A stretch of DNA of 36,716 nucleotides from Kineosporia rhizophila (GCF_021277265.1 NZ_JAJSOH010000049.1:1-36716); one strand, 5' to 3'. Positions 24,179 through 31,099 are shown, counted from the first letter of the stretch. Translations and numbers: made by a program. The notes: a model not told the origin generated them from the letters alone.

Positions 24179-24188
24179 GTAGCGCTAC
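24179..24188. promoter_or_regulatory. Perfect 10-bp palindrome at the transcription start of the small gene
   Basis: GTAGCGCTAC is self-complementary and lies 1-11 bp downstream of the predicted -10 box, over the expected +1 site. That is a typical place for a repressor operator, though a 10-bp palindrome can also occur by chance. Confidence 0.35.
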
Positions 24189-24189
24189 G

Positions 24190-24219
24190 AGTATGTTCTA
24201 TCCGTGTTGAGCTTGTCAC
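24190..24219 (-). promoter_or_regulatory. Promoter of the 55-residue membrane protein gene
   Basis: Minus-strand GTGACA (24219-24214) and CATACT (24195-24190) are 18 bp apart, matching consensus at 5 and 4 of 6 positions. The predicted 5' leader is about 40 nt. Confidence 0.45.
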
Positions 24220-24277
24220 GCATGGCTACGACGCCGGTGTCAACCTCAGGTCGAGGTCGATAGTAGCCAGTGCGGGA

Positions 24278-24913
24278 TCACACTACGCCGTACAGGCGGT
24301 CGCCCGCGTCCCCAAGACCAGGGACGATGTAGCCCTGGTCGTTCAGGCCCGGGTCCATCCCGGCCAGCACGATCTGCACGGGGGCGTCCTCACCGACGGC
24401 CTTCCGGACGTGCTCGACGCCTTCCGGTGCACCAAGGAGGCAGATCGCGGTCACGTCGTCCGCGCCGCGCTCCATCAGGTAGCGGATCGCCACCGCGAGC
24501 GTGCCGCCGGTGGCCAGCATCGGGTCCAGGACGTAGACCTGACGCCCGGTCAGGTCGTCCGGGAGCCGGTTGGCGTAGGTGCTCGCCTCCAGCGTCTCCT
24601 CGTTGCGGATCATGCCCAGGAAGCCCACCTCGGCGGTCGGGATCAGCCGGGTCATGCCCTCGAGCATGCCCAGGCCGGCCCGCAGGATCGGGACCACCAG
24701 GGGCTTGGGCTGGGTGAGCTTGACGCCCTTGGCCGGGGCGACCGGGGTGGAGATGTCGTGCTCCACCACCCGGACCCCGCGGGTGGCCTCGTAGGCCAGG
24801 AGGGTGACCAGTTCGTCGGCCAGGCGCCGGAACGTCGGCGAGTCGGTCTCCCGGTTCCGGAGAGTGGTCATCTTGTGGGCGACGAGAGGATGGTCGACGA
24901 CGTGCAGGCGCAT
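24278..24913 (-). CDS. upp: Uracil phosphoribosyltransferase
   Basis: Pyrimidine salvage enzyme making UMP from uracil and PRPP. The 211-residue length is typical. The PRPP-binding motif VLDPMLATGGT is at about residues 128-138, the TRL(I)P and GMIRNEET segments are present, and the uracil-binding end GYIVPGLGDAGDRLYG is complete. The ATG at 24913 has no Shine-Dalgarno but a TAGGTT box 6 nt upstream, so the mRNA is probably leaderless. It is divergent from tadA, the two starts being 54 bp apart, an arrangement shared by many actinomycetes. Confidence 0.97.
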   Translation of the reverse strand: MRLHVVDHPLVAHKMTTLRNRETDSPTFRRLADELVTLLAYEATRGVRVVEHDISTPVAPAKGVKLTQPKPLVVPILRAGLGMLEGMTRLIPTAEVGFLGMIRNEETLEASTYANRLPDDLTGRQVYVLDPMLATGGTLAVAIRYLMERGADDVTAICLLGAPEGVEHVRKAVGEDAPVQIVLAGMDPGLNDQGYIVPGLGDAGDRLYGVV

Positions 24914-24919
24914 GCGGGC

Positions 24920-24948
24920 AACCTATCGGTGTCCAGGGACGGTGTCGG
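24920..24948 (-). promoter_or_regulatory. Leaderless promoter of upp
   Basis: On the minus strand CCGACA (24948-24943), a 17-bp spacer and TAGGTT (24925-24920) precede the ATG by 6 nt. It sits in the 54-bp gap between upp and tadA. Confidence 0.6.
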
Positions 24949-24967
24949 TGCAGTGGCGGGATACGAC

Positions 24968-25438
24968 ATGGATACAGACAGCAGGACGCCGCCCCTGGGG
25001 CGGTGGATGGGGCTGGCTCTGGAAGAGGCGGCGCTGGCCCCGGAGACCGGTGACGTGCCCGTGGGGGCGGTGGTGCTCGACGAGTCCGGGGTCGTCCTGG
25101 GCCGGGGTCGCAACGAGCGGGAGGCGAGGCAGGACCCGACCGGGCATGCCGAGCTGGTGGCCCTGCGCCGGGCCGCCGCCGCCGTGGGCAGTTCCCGGCT
25201 GGACGGCAGCACCCTGGTGGTCACGCTGGAGCCCTGTGCGATGTGTGCCGGGGCGATCGTCCTGGCCCGGGTGGCCCGGGTGGTGCTCGGCGCCTGGGAC
25301 CCCAAGGCCGGAGCCACCGGTTCGACCCGGGACATCGTGCGCGATTCCCGGCTGAACCACCGGGTCGAGGTGGTCGGCGGGGTGCGGGAGGCGGAGGCGG
25401 CCGCGCTGCTCACTTCCTTCTTCGCGGCGCGTCGCTGA
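24968..25438 (+). CDS. tadA: tRNA-specific adenosine deaminase (wobble A34 to inosine)
   Basis: Zinc enzyme that deaminates A34 of tRNA-Arg(ACG). From ATG 24968 the protein has 156 residues, the usual size. The zinc and catalytic residues are His60 and Glu62 in GHAELVAL and Cys90/Cys93 in EPCAMCAGAI. The GATGSTRDI-like and LNHRVEVVGG segments downstream are typical of TadA rather than cytidine deaminases. The open frame extends far upstream over upp but that part is antisense. GGCGGGA about 7 nt before the ATG may serve as ribosome site; GTG 24953 is an alternative start. tRNA-Ser(CGA) follows 95 bp later. Confidence 0.93.
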   Translation: MDTDSRTPPLGRWMGLALEEAALAPETGDVPVGAVVLDESGVVLGRGRNEREARQDPTGHAELVALRRAAAAVGSSRLDGSTLVVTLEPCAMCAGAIVLARVARVVLGAWDPKAGATGSTRDIVRDSRLNHRVEVVGGVREAEAAALLTSFFAARR

Positions 25439-25520
25439 TCTTGTGGTTGCGGCACAACCGGTTTCGGCGATCGATGGTCCGGACGGCGGGGTGGATTCGG
25501 TGAAGCGGCCCCTGGTTCGG

Positions 25521-25526
25521 TAAGGT
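25521..25526 (+). promoter_or_regulatory. -10 box for tRNA-Ser(CGA)
   Basis: TAAGGT lies 7 nt before the first base of the mature tRNA, which would place transcription start at or next to the tRNA 5' end. The -35 region is weak. Confidence 0.45.
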
Positions 25527-25533
25527 TCTCCGC

Positions 25534-25620
25534 GGTGGCGTGTCCGAGCGGCCGAAGGAGCACGCCTCGAAAGCGTGTGAGGGTTTACGCCCTCCGTGGG
25601 TTCAAATCCCACCGCCACCG
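25534..25620 (+). tRNA. tRNA-Ser (anticodon CGA)
   Basis: Cloverleaf read by eye: acceptor GGTGGCG (25534-25540) pairs with CGCCACC (25613-25619), discriminator G25620. Anticodon stem CACGC/GCGTG encloses loop CTCGAAA with anticodon CGA at 25568-25570. A long variable arm, as required for serine tRNA, and the T arm GTGGG-TTCAAAT-CCCAC follow. CCA is not encoded. It reads UCG codons. Confidence 0.97.
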
Positions 25621-25624
25621 CCGA

Positions 25625-25677
25625 CGAAGGGCGCGGTACCCCGATCCAGGGGTACCGCGCCCTTCGCTTTTGCTCTT
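25625..25677 (+). terminator. Intrinsic terminator of tRNA-Ser(CGA)
   Basis: A perfect 18-bp stem (25625-25642 with 25649-25666) with loop GATCCA is followed by CTTTTGCTCTT. It starts 4 nt after the tRNA and is the most classical rho-independent terminator in the window. Confidence 0.93.
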
Positions 25678-25877
25678 CGGCTTCAGCGTGTCAAGACCGT
25701 TCGCCGATAAATGCATCGCGGGTGCAGAGAAAAGGCCGCATTGCCGTAGCGATGAATGACGGTGACATTTGATCCCGGAGAAACGCCTGGTATCCGCTGT
25801 GGTTCTGGAAACCCGAGGGAATCCGGTGACTGCAGCAATTCGGTGTGGCTGAATTCGGCGTCAATACCGGCGTGACC

Positions 25878-26810
25878 TCAGAGTCGCTTCAGGCCCTCGA
25901 GAACCCGCAGGGCAATGGCCACCCGGCTGTTCGGGTCGAGATCCTCGGGCAGGGGGATCGGCGGCGGTGGTGGTGGGGCCGGGGCTGCCGGCTTCTGCGG
26001 TTCGGCCTCGACCTCGTCCGTCTCCACCGCTCGCGGCCGCCGGCGAGGCAGTCGGTCCCGTGCCGGAGGGGTGGTGATGGGCTTGGAGGCGGTCAGGATC
26101 GCGGAGGCCGACACCGGGCGGTCGGCCGTGTCCAGCGGGCCGGTCTCCGGGGCCTGGGGCCGAGGGGCCGCCGGGATGTCGGTCGGCGCCGGGGCCGCCG
26201 TCCTGGTGGCCTCGGCCGGAGCCTCGGTGTGCACCAGCTTGGCCACTCCCGACGAGATCATCGAGGCGATGCTGGCCAGCGTTGCGGTGAGCGGAAGGCC
26301 GGAACGGCGGGCCAGCACCCGCGGGCTCTGGGCGCTGGTGAGGCGCCCGGTCAACGCCCATTCCTGGGAGTCGAGCACGACCGTCCGGCCGCGCGGCAGC
26401 CAGCACAGCCGGACCTCGTCGTCCGGGCTGATCCCGAGCCGCCGGAAATGGGCGATCAGATCGGTGATCTCGGCCAGCAGGTGCTCGACCGCGACCCGGC
26501 AGCGCAGGCCGGTCCAGTGCCGTCGGCCCGGCCGGAACAGGGGCCGCTCACCCTCGGCGCGGCGCCCGGTCAGCATCTCGACGCCGGCCTCGAGGATGGT
26601 CGAGCGGATCATCGAGGGTAGTTCGGGATCGGTGTCGCTGTTCTCGGGAACCGGTGGCACACCGATGGTCTCGGCGTAGGTCACCTCACCCTCGTGCAGG
26701 AAGAACGCGCCGCCGGGCAGGCCCCGCACCTCCAGGGCACCCGAGCTCCGGCTGATCGCGAGCACCCGCAGAACGTCGATCGCCGGATGCTCGGCTTCCT
26801 GGACCGTCAT
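25878..26810 (-). CDS. DUF4388-like protein paired with a roadblock protein
   Basis: The 310-residue protein starts with a DUF4388/PATAN-like domain: a helix (VLRVLAISRSSG) and the beta motif ALEVRGLPGGAFFLHEGEVTYAET at about residues 25-48. A winged-helix-like middle part (about 100-190) contains WALTGRLTSAQSPRVLARRSG. The rest, from about 190, is a Pro/Ala/Thr-rich disordered linker with a final helix (NSRVAIALRVLEGLKRL). It lies 91 bp downstream of a roadblock/LC7 gene on the same strand. DUF4388 proteins commonly occur with roadblock proteins and small Ras-like GTPases in bacterial polarity or signalling operons; a role as scaffold or effector is inference. ATG 26810 lacks a strong ribosome site, so the start is uncertain. 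Confidence 0.72.
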   Translation of the reverse strand: MTVQEAEHPAIDVLRVLAISRSSGALEVRGLPGGAFFLHEGEVTYAETIGVPPVPENSDTDPELPSMIRSTILEAGVEMLTGRRAEGERPLFRPGRRHWTGLRCRVAVEHLLAEITDLIAHFRRLGISPDDEVRLCWLPRGRTVVLDSQEWALTGRLTSAQSPRVLARRSGLPLTATLASIASMISSGVAKLVHTEAPAEATRTAAPAPTDIPAAPRPQAPETGPLDTADRPVSASAILTASKPITTPPARDRLPRRRPRAVETDEVEAEPQKPAAPAPPPPPPIPLPEDLDPNSRVAIALRVLEGLKRL

Positions 26811-26901
26811 CGCGGGCAGCCGACTTTCGTTGAGGTGGACGGGTGGGGCGACCGGCTCGCGGCGACCGTGCTCGGCCGACGCGAACCGGGCCGGGGGCGG
26901 C

Positions 26902-27270
26902 TCAAATCGCGAGCTCGCCCTCGATGCGCTTGAGGTGGTGACGGGCCAGGGCCAGGTTGGCCTTGGTCTTGTCCAGCGCCAGGTACATGAACAGGCCGCT
27001 GGCCGCCTGCCCGCGGATCAGCCGGATGATGTGGTACTGCCGGCCCAGGGTGATCAGGATGTCGTCGATCGTCTCCTGCATCCCCAGCGACTCCAGGGTG
27101 CGCATCTTGGCCCGGACCACCTCGGTGTTGCCGGCCGAGGCAACCTCCAGGTCGAGGTACTTGCCGCCGCCCAGGCTTCCGAGCGACATTCCACTTCCGT
27201 AGTCGACCAGGCTCACGCCCAGCGCTCCGTCGATCTCCATGGCTTCTTTGAGGGCTGTGTCGATGTCCAC
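26902..27270 (-). CDS. Roadblock/LC7 domain protein
   Basis: A 122-residue single-domain protein from GTG 27270, the size of MglB-like roadblock proteins. It starts with a helix (DIDTALKEAMEIDGAL), then the roadblock strands GVSLVDYGSGMSLGS and YHIIRLIRGQASGLFMYLALD, and ends in an amphipathic helix with ANLALARHHLKRIE. Roadblock homodimers bind and regulate small GTPases. GTG 27270 is chosen over an upstream in-frame start (27306) because GGAG lies about 10 nt before it and the extra 12 residues do not look structured. It leads a leftward pair with a DUF4388 gene, facing an analogous rightward pair. Confidence 0.85.
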   Translation of the reverse strand: MDIDTALKEAMEIDGALGVSLVDYGSGMSLGSLGGGKYLDLEVASAGNTEVVRAKMRTLESLGMQETIDDILITLGRQYHIIRLIRGQAASGLFMYLALDKTKANLALARHHLKRIEGELAI

Positions 27271-27299
27271 GGGAAGAACTCCAGTCTCATTTCGACGGT

Positions 27300-27315
27300 G
27301 ACACAAGCATGTGTC
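27300..27315. promoter_or_regulatory. GACACA-N4-TGTGTC dyad before the left roadblock gene
   Basis: Perfect 6-bp arms separated by AGCA, centred about 37 bp upstream of GTG 27270. It could be an operator for a dimeric regulator or part of the 5' leader. Confidence 0.35.
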
Positions 27316-27507
27316 GGGTAAGGTCGGAGTGCCCGTTTCGGCGTATCACGCGAGTTCACCGGATGCGCTTGACAGGCTGCGGATCGAACCTGATGTAACG
27401 GGGCGCTTGTAACAATTCGTGAGCGGCAGAATACTGCACTCAGGCGGGGGCATCGTCAAGAAGTCGTGAAGAAGACGAAAGAGAATCGAGTTCGATATCT
27501 GTGCCTC

Positions 27508-27525
27508 GTGATAGCGATGTGATAG
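27508..27525 (+). promoter_or_regulatory. Direct repeat of GTGATAG, one helical turn apart
   Basis: GTGATAG occurs at 27508-27514 and 27519-27525, start to start 11 bp, about 40 bp before the right roadblock start. Phased repeats like this are typical of activator or response-regulator sites. The second copy could also supply part of a -10 box. Confidence 0.4.
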
Positions 27526-27565
27526 TGCTTTGCCGGTTGTCACAGCAGCCGCTGAGCAGGGTTTG

Positions 27566-28063
27566 ATGCCGGTGAACGCACCACCAGCCTCCCTTGGCGT
27601 CCCCTCGGGCGGCTCCGACGCGGTCCATGCCGTCCTGGCCCGTTTGCAGAGCCTGGACGGGCTGGTCACCGCATGCCTGGTCGAACCGGATTCGGCCTTC
27701 GTGCTGGACACCGTCGTGGGCAAGCCCGCCAACGACGCCGACAGCGGTGCCGACGTGAGCGACCAGGGGGCGTTCGCGGCCACGATCTCCGCCGCGGCCA
27801 GCGACGTGGTCCAGGTGATCGGCCTGATGACGTCCAGCCTCGGCGACCCGGACGAACTGGAGGACGTGACCATCACCTTCGGCCGGCGCCACCACCTGAT
27901 CACGCCTTTGCCCGAGGCCGGGGTGGATGGTCTGCTCGTGGTCGTGAGTCTCGACCGTGCGCGGACCAACCTCGCTCTGGCCCGGCAGCAGTTGCGCGCC
28001 CTGGGGCCGTTGCTCAGGCACGCGACCCAGCCCCCGGCGATCGAGTCCGGCAATGCCTCCTAG
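27566..28063 (+). CDS. Roadblock/LC7 domain protein (second copy)
   Basis: From ATG 27566 the protein has 165 residues; CAGGG sits just upstream. After a flexible N-terminus (about 1-18) comes a roadblock fold: HAVLARLQSLDGLVTACLVEPD, a beta strand pair, and an amphipathic helix ending TNLALARQQLRALGPLL. That last segment matches the ANLALARHHLKR end of the left roadblock protein, so the two are divergent paralogues. Its loop region (about 55-75) is longer and more acidic. The start of the next gene overlaps its end by 11 nt, so the two proteins are almost certainly made together. Confidence 0.83.
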   Translation: MPVNAPPASLGVPSGGSDAVHAVLARLQSLDGLVTACLVEPDSAFVLDTVVGKPANDADSGADVSDQGAFAATISAAASDVVQVIGLMTSSLGDPDELEDVTITFGRRHHLITPLPEAGVDGLLVVVSLDRARTNLALARQQLRALGPLLRHATQPPAIESGNAS

Positions 28064-29066
28064 CGTCTGGGGGCGCTGGACCGGCCGGGGCCGCTCCAGC
28101 GAGAGCACCCAGCCACCGGTCCCGCCCCCGCCCGAGCCGGAGGAGACCGCCTACGACCGGCTCTTCGACCTGGCCGACGACCAGGCCACCGGCGCGCTGT
28201 ACCTGAACGGCCGCTGGGGCGGGACGGTCTACCTGGTCAACGGCCGGATCGGCTACGTGGAGTCGGTGCTGACCCCGGGGATCGAGGCGTTGCTGCTGCG
28301 GCCCACCTACACCGACGAGCGCAGCTGGGCGCGGCTGGTCTCGTCGTTGCGCCGGGGCCGGATCGACGCGGCCGTATCGGCCGCCTCGCAGTTGCTCGGC
28401 GGCGAGGCCACCTCGGCCTTCGACGCCGAGGTGCTGCGCCGCACCGCGCTGGCCGATGCGGCGCTGGTCACGCTGGGCGCGGTGGTGCCCGATGCGACCG
28501 GCGCGGTGGCCCGGTTCCGCCCCGGTGCCTGGCACTGGTGCGAACCGGTGCGCACCTTCAGCGTGGCCGAGGTGCTCACCGAGGTGGAGCGCCGAAAGGC
28601 CGTGCTGGCCCGGATGACCCGCGGCGTGCGGATGGACGCCCCGATCCAGCGGGCGCCCCAGCTGCCGGTCGAGCGGATCCGGCTGACCGCCACCCAGTGG
28701 AACATCGCGGCCCTGGCCAACGGCACCACCACCCCGCTCGACATCGCCTGGATGCTCGGCCACGGCGTCTTCGCCACCACCGTCGCGATCCACCAGCTGG
28801 CCCGGCTCGGGGTGATCAAGGCCGGCCCGGCGCCCACCTCCACGGTGACGGTGCCGCCCAGCGCCGTGCCGCCCACCTCGATCCCGGTACCGGGGACCGC
28901 GGTGACCTCACCGAACGGGATCCGGACCGGGGTGGGAGCGCCCAGCCCGGCCCGGCACGTGCCCTCCTTCCTGCCCTCCCGGCCCCTGCGGATCGACCTG
29001 GACGCCGTCGAGGCGAGGCCGGCCGGAAGTGTCGGCAGCGTGGGAAGCGGGCACGCCTCGGTCTGA
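28053..29066 (+). CDS. DUF4388-like protein with winged-helix-like region (second copy)
   Basis: The 337-residue protein begins at ATG 28053, overlapping the roadblock stop by 11 nt; the longer open frame upstream is the roadblock gene in another phase. After a Pro-rich leader, residues about 28-95 form the DUF4388 motif TGALYLNGRWGGTVYLVNGRIGYVES. A middle helical region follows, then a winged-helix-like segment near 205-255 (LTATQWNIAALANGTTTPLDIAWMLGHGVFATTVAIHQL). The C-terminal 75 residues are Pro/Thr/Ser-rich and disordered. It parallels the left-hand DUF4388 gene in both architecture and roadblock partner. A regulatory or scaffolding role with a GTPase is inference; no GTPase gene is adjacent. 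Confidence 0.77.
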   Translation: MPPSVWGRWTGRGRSSESTQPPVPPPPEPEETAYDRLFDLADDQATGALYLNGRWGGTVYLVNGRIGYVESVLTPGIEALLLRPTYTDERSWARLVSSLRRGRIDAAVSAASQLLGGEATSAFDAEVLRRTALADAALVTLGAVVPDATGAVARFRPGAWHWCEPVRTFSVAEVLTEVERRKAVLARMTRGVRMDAPIQRAPQLPVERIRLTATQWNIAALANGTTTPLDIAWMLGHGVFATTVAIHQLARLGVIKAGPAPTSTVTVPPSAVPPTSIPVPGTAVTSPNGIRTGVGAPSPARHVPSFLPSRPLRIDLDAVEARPAGSVGSVGSGHASV

Positions 29067-29076
29067 GCCGCCCGGT

Positions 29077-29090
29077 GCAGCGGCCGCTGC
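29077..29090. terminator. 14-bp palindrome between convergent genes
   Basis: GCAGCGGCCGCTGC fills most of the 24-bp gap between the DUF4388 stop and the DUF4262 stop. As RNA it would be a tight hairpin without a proper loop, so it is a weak terminator candidate only. Confidence 0.3.
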
Positions 29091-29567
29091 TCAGCTACGC
29101 AGTGGCCGGCCGAACACCGGCTGGCACCAGTGCCCGTCGGCCCAGCTGTGTTCCCACGGCCAGTGGCCGCCGTCGTCGGTGTAGACCACCTGCAGGGCCG
29201 GGACCAGCCCGGCGGAACTGGCGTAGATCTGCTGGGCCTGGGCCAGCAGCCGCGGATCGTGGACCCGGACCAGCTGCAGCCGATGATCCGGGCAGCACTG
29301 CTCGGCCAGCACGTCACCGTCGGCCAGCCGGAGCCCGGCCCGCACGTCCTCGGCCAGCTCACTTAGCAGCCCGGCTGCCTCTTCGGCCTCGAGCCCACTG
29401 ACCACCAGCTCCGGATGACCGTGGAACCGAGTCAGCCCCACGGTGTAGGTGAGCCCGGCCTCGGCACCGCCCTCGACGTGGATCAGACCCCACCCGTGCA
29501 CCTCGATGTCGCGCCGGCTCCTGGCCAGCAGCTCCTCTTCGCTCCACCCCTGGCACCTCAGGCACAT
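29091..29567 (-). CDS. DUF4262 family protein
   Basis: The 158-residue protein contains the DUF4262 hallmarks: IEVHGWGLIHVEGG near residues 21-34, then YTVGLTRFHGHPELVVSGL, and later QVVYTDDGGHWPWEHSW. A CxxC pair (Cys2, Cys5) opens the protein and a CC pair sits near 90, so metal binding is possible but not shown. The family is cytosolic, widespread in actinobacteria and of unknown role. It is downstream of the LytR_C gene on the same strand with a 149-bp gap, probably a separate unit. Confidence 0.85.
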   Translation of the reverse strand: MCLRCQGWSEEELLARSRRDIEVHGWGLIHVEGGAEAGLTYTVGLTRFHGHPELVVSGLEAEEAAGLLSELAEDVRAGLRLADGDVLAEQCCPDHRLQLVRVHDPRLLAQAQQIYASSAGLVPALQVVYTDDGGHWPWEHSWADGHWCQPVFGRPLRS

Positions 29568-29716
29568 GGCGACCCCCCGCCTGCTCGTCGAGCCGTTCGG
29601 TGGTGCCGTTGAGCACCACCTGATGACGTTTGACGACAGTACGCACCACCACCGACAGTCTTGCCCGTTCCGTCGTCCGGGCTCGGCCCGGGCCGCAGGG
29701 CGTGCTCTTTTGCGGG

Positions 29717-30280
29717 TCAGGTGGAGCCGGCGGGCCGGCAGCCGCGCGGAGTCGCGACCGGGGCGAGGGCGGCGGCGGCCCGGTCCCGGGTCTGCATCTG
29801 CCGGTAGCGGCCGCCGATCACCACGTCCACCGAGTGGTCCTCGCGCGCCTGGGGGTCCGGCAGCATCTTCACCTCGCCGGAGAACTGCAGGGCGACGGTG
29901 TGGGCCCGGATCTCGTCGCCTGCCCCGTAGCGGATCGACACGGCGGTGGCGATCACGCCGGTGGTGGGGTCGTTACCGATACCCAGCACCCGGAATCGGC
30001 GCTGCCGCAACTCTTTGGCCACGGCGTTGGCCAGACCGCGCCGGGCGGTCGCGTTGAACACGGTCACCGGAACCTGGTTGGGAGGGCTGACGGTCTGCGC
30101 CGGGCAGGGCGGACGCTGCCCCTGGGAGGGCCCGATGTTCCACCACTGCAACCAGTTCCCCAGTGCCCCGACCGTGACCAGCAGCACCACCACGAACAGG
30201 GCGGTGAACGTCAGTGCCTGCCGCCTGCGGGTGCGCCGGCGCCGTTCTTCGCGCGAGAGCACCTCGGTGCTGAACCCCAT
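29717..30280 (-). CDS. LytR C-terminal domain membrane protein
   Basis: The 187-residue protein has a basic N-terminus (REERRRRTRRR), one transmembrane helix at about 22-44 and an external LytR_C domain (about 70-160) with VPVTVFNATARRGLANAVAKEL and RRFRVLGIGND. LytR_C occurs at the end of LytR-CpsA-Psr ligases and as standalone anchored proteins in actinobacteria, probably in wall or envelope maintenance. There is no catalytic LCP domain. A purine-rich GAGGGGGG lies about 8 nt before ATG 30280. It follows the small ParB-like gene by 29 bp, so the two may form an operon. Confidence 0.88.
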   Translation of the reverse strand: MGFSTEVLSREERRRRTRRRQALTFTALFVVVLLVTVGALGNWLQWWNIGPSQGQRPPCPAQTVSPPNQVPVTVFNATARRGLANAVAKELRQRRFRVLGIGNDPTTGVIATAVSIRYGAGDEIRAHTVALQFSGEVKMLPDPQAREDHSVDVVIGGRYRQMQTRDRAAAALAPVATPRGCRPAGST

Positions 30281-30309
30281 CGGCCACGCCCCCCTCGGGC
30301 ACGGACGGC

Positions 30310-30642
30310 TCAGCTCCTGGGCGCAGCCCCCACTTTGCCGTCCTGAGCATCCACGACCAGCACCCGGGCGTGCAGCACGGGCCGCTGGTGCAGCGCGGCG
30401 CGGACCGCGCGGTGCAGTCCATCTTCCAGGTAGAGCGTGCCCCGGTACTGAACGACATGGGCGAACAGGTCACCGAAGAAGGTGGAGTCCTCGGACAGCA
30501 GAGCGTCCAGGTCGAGGGTGCGCTTGGTGGTCACCAGGTCGTCCAGCCGGACCTGGCTGGGGGGCACGTCGGACCACTGCTTGGACGTGCTGTACCCGTG
30601 GTCGGGATACGGACGGCCCTCGCCGACTGCCTTGAAAATCAC
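30310..30642 (-). CDS. Small conserved protein with ParB-like motif
   Basis: A 110-residue soluble protein from GTG 30642. The region PPSQVRLDDLVTTKRTLDLDALLSEDSTFFGD followed by LYLEDGLHRAVRAAL resembles the ParB/sulfiredoxin-like fold, in which a D-G-x-H-R motif forms the nucleotide-binding loop. I do not know its function and see no helix-turn-helix, so it is not a full ParB. It lies between tRNA-Ser(GGA) and the LytR_C gene. A CACAAT box 7 nt before the GTG could drive a leaderless mRNA. The start is moderately certain. Confidence 0.72.
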   Translation of the reverse strand: MIFKAVGEGRPYPDHGYSTSKQWSDVPPSQVRLDDLVTTKRTLDLDALLSEDSTFFGDLFAHVVQYRGTLYLEDGLHRAVRAALHQRPVLHARVLVVDAQDGKVGAAPRS

Positions 30643-30744
30643 CCTCGGGATTGTGTCGTCTCAGTCGTCCTCGGCGCCAGTTGCCTGACTCTGGGCCACC
30701 GGATCGCGACGCTTCGTCCTCAGAAGGGGGGGAGCTGCCCGGGT

Positions 30745-30782
30745 CGGCCCGTTCTCGCACGTGTCCGAGCGAGAACGGGCCG
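30745..30782 (-). terminator. Hairpin terminator of tRNA-Ser(GGA)
   Basis: A 14-bp stem (30745-30758 with 30769-30782) and a 10-nt loop lie 7 nt beyond the encoded CCA end. No U tract follows. Confidence 0.75.
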
Positions 30783-30789
30783 CCGCAGC

Positions 30790-30877
30790 TGGCGGAGGAT
30801 AGGGGATTTGAACCCCTGAGGGCGTTAACCCAACCCGCTTTCCAAGCGAGCGCCATAGGCCACTAGGCGAATCCTCC
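30790..30877 (-). tRNA. tRNA-Ser (anticodon GGA), CCA encoded
   Basis: On the minus strand the acceptor GGAGGAT (30877-30871) pairs with ATCCTCC (30800-30794), discriminator G30793, and CCA is encoded at 30792-30790. Anticodon stem CTCGC/GCGGG with loop TTGGAAA gives anticodon GGA at 30843-30841. Long variable arm and T arm AGGGG-TTCAAAT-CCCCT are present. It reads UCC and UCU. Confidence 0.97.
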
Positions 30878-30996
30878 GTGGGAGAGTCTAGCCACCTCCG
30901 GGGAGTGCTCGTGCACGTGGGGGGTTCCCGGCGGTTCGCGCCGTCCCCCGGAGGGCTCACCGGGTGGGGGTGGTCGGACGGCCCTTCCGGATTCGG

Positions 30997-31002
30997 TACA
31001 GT
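30997..31002 (+). promoter_or_regulatory. -10 box of the SRP RNA gene
   Basis: TACAGT lies 8 nt before the predicted RNA 5' end at about 31010. A -35-like TCGGAC occurs 17 bp upstream but is weak. Confidence 0.5.
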
Positions 31003-31009
31003 GATGCGC

Positions 31010-31099
31010 AGACCCCTCGTGCGGCGTCATCCAGCTGAACCCCCCCAGGGCCGGAAGGCAGCAAGGGTAGGCGGGCTCTGGCGGGTGTGCGGGGGGTCC
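31010..31099 (+). ncRNA. ffs: Signal recognition particle RNA (small, 4.5S-like)
   Basis: The conserved SRP core is unmistakable: CAGGGCCGGAAGGCAGCAAG at 31047-31066, with the GGAA tetraloop at 31053-31056 and the symmetric internal loop that binds Ffh. Flanking strands GACCCC (31011-31016) and GGGGTC (31093-31098) close the rod. The following CTTTTCTTT provides termination. Ends are estimates within a few bases. The RNA acts with Ffh in targeting membrane and secreted proteins. The ffs-dnaX neighbourhood is common in actinobacteria. Confidence 0.93.

Larger units (their letters stand above)
27271..27565. other. Divergent regulatory gap between two roadblock gene pairs, 295 bp
   Basis: The gap is noticeably AT-richer than its flanks. 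It carries a 16-bp dyad at 27300-27315 near the left gene and paired GTGATAG repeats at 27508-27525 near the right gene. No gene is seen inside. Promoters for both pairs must lie here. Confidence 0.6.

Noticed and set aside
25534..25620. tRNA-Ser(CGA) as an occupied attachment site
   Set aside because: No repeat of its 3' end and no integrase gene in the window; an ordinary terminator follows directly.
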